NCBI GenBank assembly: GCA_026936325.1
Contig: JAPTHN010000019.1
Coordinates: forward strand, 9,636,253-9,700,252
Source of the DNA: Platynereis dumerilii
Lineage: Eukaryota; Annelida; Polychaeta; Phyllodocida; Nereididae
Reading direction: 5' to 3'
DNA: 64,000 bases
Below are positions 56,739-64,000 of the stretch, in pieces; positions within the stretch are counted from its first letter, which is position 1, and each line of letters begins with the position of its first letter. The translations under genes and the position numbers were made by a program. The notes beneath the pieces were generated by a model that worked only from the letters and a program-made list of their open reading frames with translations, searched no databases and was not told the DNA's origin.

Positions 56739-57079
56739 AACTTGTCCAAAATAATCAGCATACAGAAATTATTTTTTTGTCCATGCAGAATAACTGATTT
56801 GGCAGCTACAGCCAAAAATTATCGGCATTAATCAACTTTGAACATTTAATATTTTAAATGTTAACTACATGTAAGAAGTTTAAATGGACTGAACCAGACT
56901 GGACTTGATCAATAAACTAAATAATTCATCAGTTTCTTTTTTACATTTTGTATCATAGAAACCATGGAATACAACATTTACTTGTACAGATGTACTAAGT
57001 AATAAATATATTGTAAACAGATGATCAATGATTATGAAATAAATTTAATACATTTTTAATACTACATTGCATCAAATAA

Positions 57080-57489
57080 GGGACCGTTCAGCATTTATGA
57101 CTGGGGGGGTGAGAGTTTTGCCCAAGGGGCTACTAACTTTTCACACGTGTTTGAAGGGGGGGCATTAACTTTCGACAACACTTCCAAGGGGGGTAAGAAA
57201 ATTTTACAAAGAAAAAATGTTATAAAACACGTGTACACTCACTCTATCCGGGCTTTTTTACGCGCAAAAGTCCGCGAAATGGCGCGAATATGTACGCATG
57301 ATCGCGTGTATAACAGTATATAAGTGTGTATTACTTTTTATGTCTAGGGGGGCCCCCAAAATATATACATGAAACCTAAGGTTGGGGTACTAAAAATCCG
57401 CATGAAACTTAAGGGGGGGGTATGAATTTTTGACGGGAAGTTCCGGCAAAACTCCCACCCCCCTCAAGTCATAAATTCTGAACGGTCCC
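57080..57489. mobile_element. Harbinger-like MITE with TAA target duplication
   Basis: GGGACCGTTCAGCATTTATG and the inverted CATAAATTCTGAACGGTCCC are the ends; TAA flanks both (57077-57079 and 57490-57492). A three-base TAA/TTA target is typical of PIF/Harbinger elements. The interior is G-rich on one side and non-coding. Confidence 0.8.
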
Positions 57490-57573
57490 TAATCAAAGTA
57501 AGTTGCTGAATCGGGAAACTAGATTTCAGCTATTATTCTAGAATAACAAATGAGCCTCCACAAACAGCATGCT

Positions 57574-57968
57574 GGCAATTTTGTAAAGTCCAATTTACAG
57601 ATTTGATGCTTTGGCAGCTTGTGTAGCCCTACAATTATACCTTAGCTACACCATTGTTATCCAGGCATGAGGCCAGATAATTGGGGTATCAGACAAGACA
57701 TCTACCAAAGCTCCAAATGCAATAGGAGCTGAGCTACAAGGCAATACGTCATCGTGTGGGATGTACTCACAAGATTGTGAGTACATCCGACACGAACATT
57801 TTGATGTAGCTCAGCTCCTATTTCACTTGTAGCTTTGTTTGATGGCTTATCTGCTACCCCAATTACCTGGCCTCATCGCTATTTAACAATGAAATAGCTG
57901 AGGTGCAACGGAAAGGCAACACAAGACGAAAAATAGACAAATCTGTAAATCAGACTTTACGGAATTGC
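57574..57968. mobile_element. 395-bp palindromic foldback element
   Basis: 'gcaattttgtaaagtc' on the left pairs with the inverse of 'actttacggaattgc' on the right. Complementarity continues through 'catgaggcca', 'ggagctgagctac' and the central 'gtactcacaa'/'ttgtgagtac'. The arms meet with almost no spacer. No coding capacity. Confidence 0.85.
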
Positions 57969-58639
57969 AGATGCATGGGTTTAATTTTTTCTTTTTTTTT
58001 CTGTTATTGGTTAATGGTGATGGGGTCATGCAGAACTTCAATTTGAGAATTGCTACAGTAATCTATATAAAATCACACAGTATTATATCATAATCATATT
58101 ATGTGTGAGAATCTTGTGTTGCAGATGATGAAGCATCCAGATGTCACACTCTCATATATTCTACCGGAGTTCACATTTTTGCTAACTTTCAAAACTAATC
58201 TAGAATATAATTTGGAAAGTGAAACTTCAGATTAAAATTGAGCCAATTTTTATTCACATTGTATGAAGGAATAATATGATCACGCAACATTTTGCAAACG
58301 TAAGTAGAACCCTATAAGTCCAACTCTGGGTTCCCGCGAAAGTTAATTTATGAGATGTTAGAGCGACTGTGCATCTTCAACTGCAATGTGTGTTATATTA
58401 ATCTGTATAAGTGGATGTTGAACAATTTATAATAATCAACGTTAATACCAAAATAAAAACTAAAACCAGAATATTTTAATGGCTGTAGTGTTATATTGCA
58501 CACAGGAGTAGAGATTAAATACAGAAATAATATCTCAATAAATTGCATTCACAAAAAGGTGGTAGCACTCTGAAGAGCACAAAAGTCTTAGTTTCCAAGG
58601 TCAATCTATATATGATCTGGGTCACACAATATACAATGA
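57969..58639. other. Intergenic DNA, nothing recognised
   Basis: AT-rich sequence between a foldback element and a LINE fragment; no gene or repeat seen. Confidence 0.35.
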
Positions 58640-58945
58640 CTTTAATAAATATGACACTGACTCGGTCCTACAATCTTTTTACAGGCTGCATAATGTTTTT
58701 TGCTGTAAACTTGGAGGCATCCCTTCTTCCTTACAAGCTAGATTATTTTAAATGTACTTTTCATCCTTTTATGGATCATTGCTTCTACCACTTAGAGCTA
58801 CCAAGAAATTGCAGGTAGCCTGGCGCAAGATGTTAAGAAGGGTGTGGAGGGTGCCACAAAGGATGCATGTAGAAACCATAAGGAGTTTAGGCAAAGGATT
58901 ATGTGATGAACATACGTTTCTCTCAAGACAGCTAAGTTTCTGATA
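58640..58945 (+). mobile_element. Small LINE RT C-terminal fragment
   Basis: One frame reads 'SFYRLHNVFCCKLGGIPS', then after a stop 'FSSFYGSLLLPL' and 'KLQVAWRKMLRRVWRVPQ'. This matches the region after the RT palm in many non-LTR retrotransposons (a YGS then a V-x-WRK-x-x-RR pattern). Only about 100 codons survive. Confidence 0.65.
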
Positions 58946-59816
58946 TCAGCAAAAAATCATGCTGGTGCTGAAGTTTCCTTTGTGCTGAAATCTGTAATCT
59001 CAGCCAAGATGTCAACAGTCAGGGAAAATGTTGCCGATATCTGTGAGAAAAAGAAATTTTGTTAATATTTTTAAATAAAAACTCATATTTCACTGCAGCC
59101 ATGCAAAATGAAAAAATCTGAAAAAACAGTAAAAAGATATTGTTGGAAAAAATCTCATATTACGCTTGAACAATATGAGTCATGTGACAGATTTTGGCCA
59201 ATCAGCATCGCTCTAGCATAGTGGTCATATAATAATACTCAAAGCTTGTTGCCTTTCCTAAAGAACTGGGTATTTTGGAATTGATTATATTTAGTCCCTC
59301 CTCGGATATCTGTTCGTCTGTTGGGCCGTTTGTCGGTTTGTCTGTCAACAAGCTTGAGGAAGAACTGCTTGGCGCTTTCCAAAGAAACTCTGCATGCACG
59401 GTCCAATCTCCACAACAGCATTTTTCTTCTCGCAAAATTTTCTGTAATTCTTGTGAATTTTATGAGGAGTGTGATATTCAAATTTAAAAATGTGCCGCCT
59501 CTTAAAACGCAGGGACCACTGTAGATTAGTCTCTGCCTTAGAAATGATGCAACTGATTTAATGACAGTTAAAGTCACACTGACATAGTCTCCCCCCTTTT
59601 ATTTTTAATTAAATGAGGAAGCTTAAATTACCATTTAAACATAAATTTTATCAACCTAAATATATTTTTGGCTCAGAGATACAAGAATAAATGAAAACGC
59701 ATGATATAAATCATATGTTGCATTGTACTACATTTTCATTGGTGTCCAACATATTCTGCTATCTGATAAGACTTTTAAAACATCTGACATGACATATACA
59801 GGACTAACCTGATAAT
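58946..59816. other. Intergenic DNA, nothing firm
   Basis: Opposed short frames at 59202-59577 show no motifs; a CTGT-like imperfect repeat lies near 59310-59345. Confidence 0.35.
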
Positions 59817-60300
59817 ACTTTTGAACTTTGAACTTTTTTATTGTTTATAGTGGCAGATACAGTACATTCACATTTCATAAAAAATTCATTATAGTAAATA
59901 TCCAGCCCTAATAGGGCTTATCTACCACTTCATGACAGTTACAAAATAAAAATCCAGACGTACAGTGCCAACAATTTACAAAGAGTCAAAATTTACAACT
60001 TTAAACAAATTAACGTAAATGACAACTTATAACTTCAAACAAACATAGATGACAACTTACATATTGTACAACTTTAAACATCTTATTTCCCATAATTTTT
60101 CAATGTATTTACATAATTTTATAGGCTCATTTTTAAACATATATACACATTTCTGTGCTGGTTCCAATTCAGTAAAATTATTACAGGCTATACTGTGGTA
60201 TAATTGTGTTCCAATATCATTATATGCTGAACAATTCAATATAAAGTATTTTTCATCCTCTATGGAGCTATCTTCACACATTTTGACATAATCTTTTTTC
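59817..60300 (-). mobile_element. LINE 3' end, minus strand
   Basis: The minus strand encodes 'CEDSSIEDEKYFILNCSAY' and 'FKNEPIKLCKYI' (60281-60057), the Cys/His motif found at the C-terminus of many LINE ORF2 proteins. A 3' UTR and a tail of two 'aaagttc' units near 59825 follow. It is 5' truncated. Confidence 0.7.
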
Positions 60301-60504
60301 TACTAACACAATATTCAGTATCCACTGTTACTTTTTTTTTTAAATAGATTTTCCTAATGATCATGAGTTCCGTAATGTAAAATTATATTAAAACTGTAAC
60401 ATAGCAGGTACCAAAATGCCCCAAAGATTTACAATATCCAGTGTACCCGCAGATCTAGATAAAGCAATTATTTCCTCATTGCATTCATAAAAATTTCTCT
60501 TGTA

Positions 60505-60832
60505 TGAGGGGCATTCAGAAAGTTCACCGTTTTTTTTATATGGACACTAATTATAGCATATTTCGTGAGTCAATTATTGTCTATCTCACTAATAAAAGTG
60601 ATAGAGCGAGGTCTCTTTAAGCCACAATTCATTGGCTTTCATGGTCTTAGTATTACCCGCACCACCTAGCTGAACTTTCTCTTGCCATGGCAACCAAAGA
60701 ATGACTTTAAAATGTCCAAATTGGGAATCCATTCCAAAACTGCTGAATTTCATCTAGCAAAAAATGCATTGTTCTAGATTGAATAGAGGTGTCCGTATAA
60801 AAAAAAGCAGTGAACTTTCTGAAGGCTCCTTG
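60505..60832. mobile_element. Mariner-like MITE
   Basis: Ends 'tgaggggcattcagaaagtt' and the inverse of 'aactttctgaaggctccttg'. TA lies outside both (60503-60504, 60833-60834). 'TCAGAAAGTT' close to the end is typical of mariner elements. 328 bp; no transposase. Confidence 0.8.
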
Positions 60833-60834
60833 TA

Positions 60835-61821
60835 ACTATTTTAAGGAAATAGAAACTACACATGAAACATACAAAATTAATAGATATCAAGATAATTCAC
60901 AATATACTGTGTCAGTTACAAAATATGGTAAAATGAAGTTGACAAAATGACAAAATTATTTACAATATATATCCAGTGTCTCTCACTGTGAATACCAGTT
61001 CAGATATTCCAAAGTAAATAGCTTCAGAGCTTCCACAAATGCCATTCAAAAATTTTAATAGAAAACACACTTGCAACATGTCAAGTACAAAGACAACAAA
61101 ACACTTTTTTATCGATTTTAAAAGAAAACAAAATGGTACAGTATACCTTAATAGAAAAAATTCACTTGAGGCAGAGTTGTCATTATCCTGATGCTATTTT
61201 AAAACAGTTGAAACATTACAAAGAAGAAGATAACCAACTCATATCATTTGTCTTTCATTGGTAAAGCCATTCCTACTTGGTGGCTATCACCGCCTGGCAC
61301 TTTTCAAAATTCCACTTGATTTTTTTCAAATATGTCACAAATAACAATGGCAAATGGATATACAGAAACAACAAATTGAGTTACCATATATCAAGTGTCC
61401 GTCACGGATAAAGCTGTTCAGTTATTTATTTAGTAATAACGTCACCACTTGCTAGATTTCACACAGGTGAGTCTTCAGTAAAAATGAAACAATTGGAATA
61501 TAACAAACAGAGATACATGCATAACCTGATGACACAGTGACAAATCTTCTAAAGTTCCAGCTTCACATATTTCCATAGTGCATAAAAACATCTCATAAAA
61601 AACGGTATCTTAATTGCAACATAACAAACATACAGGGATGACTGGATGGCTCACAATATGTGCTTTTTTCACTGATTGAGCAATTCTTTCCTTATTGGTT
61701 TCATCAATGCTTCCCTAAATTCCACCTATAGTTAGAGGATCTTTTTGCGTGACAGATAGAACCATAGCAATACTACTGATGAAGAGATATCCTACCAGAA
61801 ATGTCCAATATCCTGTGTGCT
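60835..61821 (-). pseudogene. TLR 3' flank with decayed copies of the TLR 3' end
   Basis: The minus strand at about 61715-61665 reads FREALMKPIRKELLNQ then stop. It parallels the intact receptor end FWKALRKSMKKELLYQ at 61869-61822, at about 70 percent base identity. A weaker copy at 61035-60980 reads F-V-E-A-L...S-Q-stop, and the adjoining 'gacactgg.tatat' sequence recurs at about 61400. They are probably tandem partial duplications of the last coding bases and 3' UTR of the neighbouring Toll-like receptor, or remains of lost paralogues. None codes for more than a fragment. Confidence 0.5.
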
Positions 61822-64000
61822 TCACTGATATAGCAATTCTTTCTTCATAGATTTCCTCAGTGCTTTCCAAAAGTGCTTTTGTAAGGCTTCATCTTTTGGA
61901 AAGGCCAGGTAGGTCTTTGTTGTCAGAATGTGGACAATGTGGGGACAAAGAAGTTCGTCCGGAATCGGCTCCAACAAAATAACTAGGAGGCGGCCACTTT
62001 TGTCTGCTTCAAGATTCATATGAGCCATAGCCAGCTCAAACCGACACCAGTAGCTGGAGGCAAATTCTTTGGATAGGATTACAATGGTTCGGCGACTAGC
62101 GGCTATGCTCCTCACTATATTCTCTGTAATTTCCACCCCAACCAGCCAGTCACGGTGGTGTAGGCACATGTTCAATCCCTCTTCACCAATAAACTCGGTA
62201 TCCATGTTCTTCAACAGTTGGTCTGTGACCCACTTTAGGTCCTTCTCACTATAAGCTAGGAAAGCATCAAACAAGTACTTTTTGTCATCACAATGTTCAG
62301 CATAACGACCCACTCCTGCTCTTGATAGAAACATTGTATACCTGATGTGCCATCGGAGACGCCAGAGATTGACTACCCCGTAAATCATCATAATACACAG
62401 TGGGCAAAGCAATACATAGCCAGAAATGCTTGCCAATCTTCCTTCGCACTGCTTCAATGACAGAGCCAGCTCTCCCACTTTAGAGGCTTTGACATCTTCC
62501 GGACTTGAACAAGTGAGCTGGTCCTGATTTAGCATTGTGACTGCTAAGCTGGGTGATCTGATTGCTTGCAAAATGAATAGCACATTACAGGTACACACAA
62601 GGGGATTCTGACCAAGAGAGAGAAACCGAAGATGTTGTAGATAAATAAATGATGTCCAGTTTATTTGCGATATGAGATTGTCGTCCAAATGCAATGTCTC
62701 CAACCTTGACACATTCCAGAAGGCAGTTGGCTCTAAATATTCAATGCGGTTTGAAGATGCATCAAGTTCGAGTAAATCTGGTAGAGAACTGAACATATTC
62801 GGGACCAGAGCTTTGATTGAACATTTGTTTATATACAAAGAGACCAACTGGTTAGAATTTTTCCAGATGTTTCTTCCATCTGATGAGTGGTAGATGACAC
62901 CAAAGGCAGAATCAAAATCAATTGCGATTCCTGTTAGCTTTAATACTTTTAAAGCTTTCATGTGTTGAATGCACCATATCCATGTTTCGAGAGGGTCCAG
63001 GTCAATAAGTTCAATAACCACCATAGACAGATCGATATACTCCAGGGTAGACCCTTGCTCACAGACTGGGCGGCTAATTTCATAGAAGTCATTTGGCCCA
63101 AGGCAAAGTGTATGTAATGAGGGCAGCCCATGGATTAAGTAATGGTGATATTGATCACCCCTAAAGTCATTTTTGCCAATGTTAATATATTCCAGCGTTG
63201 TAATATTACATATTAAAACTGATTGCAATGAATTCTGGTAAACATCCAATTTCATTAATGAACTGTTCTGCAATCCATAAAAAGCTGCATCGAATTCTAG
63301 CAGTCTGTTATCCGACAAATCCAATAATTCAAGAGATGAGTGTTTTTGGAACATATTCGGACTAAGTTCATCAATGAGGTTTGATGCCAGCTCTAATTTT
63401 TTCAGATTCGGGAATATGTCAAATGCGCATGGCTGAATCCTTCTGATTTGGGCCTTGTTAAGTTGAAGTATCTCGAGTGAACTGCGACCTGAAATAACTG
63501 TTGGTGTGCTTATAGTTCTCAGAGGATTTAGCGACAGATCAAGATGTTTCAGAGGATATCCAGTCCTGTTTGTCAGGCTAGAGGATACATTAAAGAAGCT
63601 CTGAATTTTGTTTTCTTTTATTATGAGTGACTCTAACTTGGGAAGGTTGTCAAAATCATTTTGCTCAAAATGCCTTATGCTGCACCAGCTAATGTTTAGT
63701 ATTTTCAAATCATTTTGATGTACAAATATTCCTGGTCTCAAGGAAATACGGGAGTTCCCATAAAGATTAATGGAGTTGACAGAGGGAGGCAAGGCTGCTA
63801 ACCACTCAAATTGGTTTATGAAATTTCGGGAAAGGTCCAGTCCCTTTAACCTGTATAAGTTATTGAATGCTTTAGCTGCCAAATATGTAATTTTGTTGTA
63901 GCCCAAAGAGAGAAATTGTACTTTGAACCCATCAAAGGTATGTTGCTCTACAGATTTTATGCGGCAAAATTGCAGTGATATCAAGTTAGTCACATTCCAC
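61822..64000 (-). CDS. Toll-like receptor, C-terminal part (runs off the window)
   Basis: An innate immune receptor. The frame is open to the window edge (Trp-Asn-Val-Thr-Asn... at its start), so the N-terminus and signal peptide lie outside. About 18 leucine-rich repeats are visible ('KLELASNLIDEL', 'LLDLSDNRLLEF', 'TLHLDDNLISQI'). A single LRR C-terminal cap ('NPLVCTCN', about residues 462-516 of the visible part), one membrane span ('YVLLCPLCIMMIYGVVNLW', about 526-544) and a TIR domain (573-723) follow. TIR box 1 is 'YLFDAFLAYSEKD', box 2 'LHHRDWLVGVEI', box 3 'HFWKAL'. The single cap marks the vertebrate-like TLR type. No intron is needed across 2.2 kb. In the BB loop the usual Pro of RDxxPG is Val, which may alter adaptor binding. 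Confidence 0.96.
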   Translation of the reverse strand, partial: WNVTNLISLQFCRIKSVEQHTFDGFKVQFLSLGYNKITYLAAKAFNNLYRLKGLDLSRNFINQFEWLAALPPSVNSINLYGNSRISLRPGIFVHQNDLKILNISWCSIRHFEQNDFDNLPKLESLIIKENKIQSFFNVSSSLTNRTGYPLKHLDLSLNPLRTISTPTVISGRSSLEILQLNKAQIRRIQPCAFDIFPNLKKLELASNLIDELSPNMFQKHSSLELLDLSDNRLLEFDAAFYGLQNSSLMKLDVYQNSLQSVLICNITTLEYINIGKNDFRGDQYHHYLIHGLPSLHTLCLGPNDFYEISRPVCEQGSTLEYIDLSMVVIELIDLDPLETWIWCIQHMKALKVLKLTGIAIDFDSAFGVIYHSSDGRNIWKNSNQLVSLYINKCSIKALVPNMFSSLPDLLELDASSNRIEYLEPTAFWNVSRLETLHLDDNLISQINWTSFIYLQHLRFLSLGQNPLVCTCNVLFILQAIRSPSLAVTMLNQDQLTCSSPEDVKASKVGELALSLKQCEGRLASISGYVLLCPLCIMMIYGVVNLWRLRWHIRYTMFLSRAGVGRYAEHCDDKKYLFDAFLAYSEKDLKWVTDQLLKNMDTEFIGEEGLNMCLHHRDWLVGVEITENIVRSIAASRRTIVILSKEFASSYWCRFELAMAHMNLEADKSGRLLVILLEPIPDELLCPHIVHILTTKTYLAFPKDEALQKHFWKALRKSMKKELLYQ

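Noticed and set aside
58543-58818. Independent 91-residue protein
   Set aside because: Out-of-frame shadow of a LINE RT fragment.

Overview
The window is nuclear DNA of an animal. It is AT-rich, with split genes, tRNA-derived SINEs, CR1-like LINEs and many short inverted-repeat transposons. A Toll-like receptor with a long, apparently unsplit coding block and a secreted PAN-like/C-type-lectin gene suggest a marine invertebrate, perhaps a deuterostome such as an echinoderm. This is inference; nothing here fixes the species.

Layout. Bases 1-17735 hold no convincing host gene. They contain diverged direct repeats, a GATA microsatellite, palindromic and hAT-like non-autonomous transposons (several with clear target-site duplications), two tRNA-derived SINEs, a decayed antisense LINE interrupted by two nested MITEs, and a 1.1-kb foldback element carrying a small retroposed insert.

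Bases 17736-48893 are one giant LTR retroelement of about 31.2 kb. It is bounded by two 720-bp LTRs that look identical by eye, begin TG and end CA, and are flanked by AGAT on both sides. It carries a gag-position frame, a Ty3-type pol (protease, RT, RNase H, integrase with GPY/F-like module), an unknown Pro/Ser-rich accessory frame, and two large frames in the envelope position. The first of these has a signal peptide, leucine-rich repeats and an LRR C-terminal cap. The second has a helical region, two membrane segments and a Pro-rich tail. A nearly full-length CR1-like LINE sits inside. Roughly 14 kb of the element has no recognised gene, and includes two tRNA-like segments.

Downstream, 49241-49676 is a 31-bp minisatellite. 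Next comes a complete three-exon minus-strand gene (49940-52847) for a secreted protein with a PAN-like N-terminal part and a C-type-lectin domain. All its introns are phase 1, and its first intron is filled by LINE debris. From 52.9 to 60.8 kb there is no host gene, only LINE fragments, a SINE and four inverted-repeat elements. The window ends in the C-terminal part of a Toll-like receptor (61822-64000, minus, running off the edge). Downstream of it are decayed copies of its own 3' end.

Working together: the two host genes are both plausible pattern-recognition receptors of innate immunity. The giant element between them encodes its own secreted or surface LRR protein of the same broad fold as the TLR ectodomain. 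This is the most unusual thing in the window.
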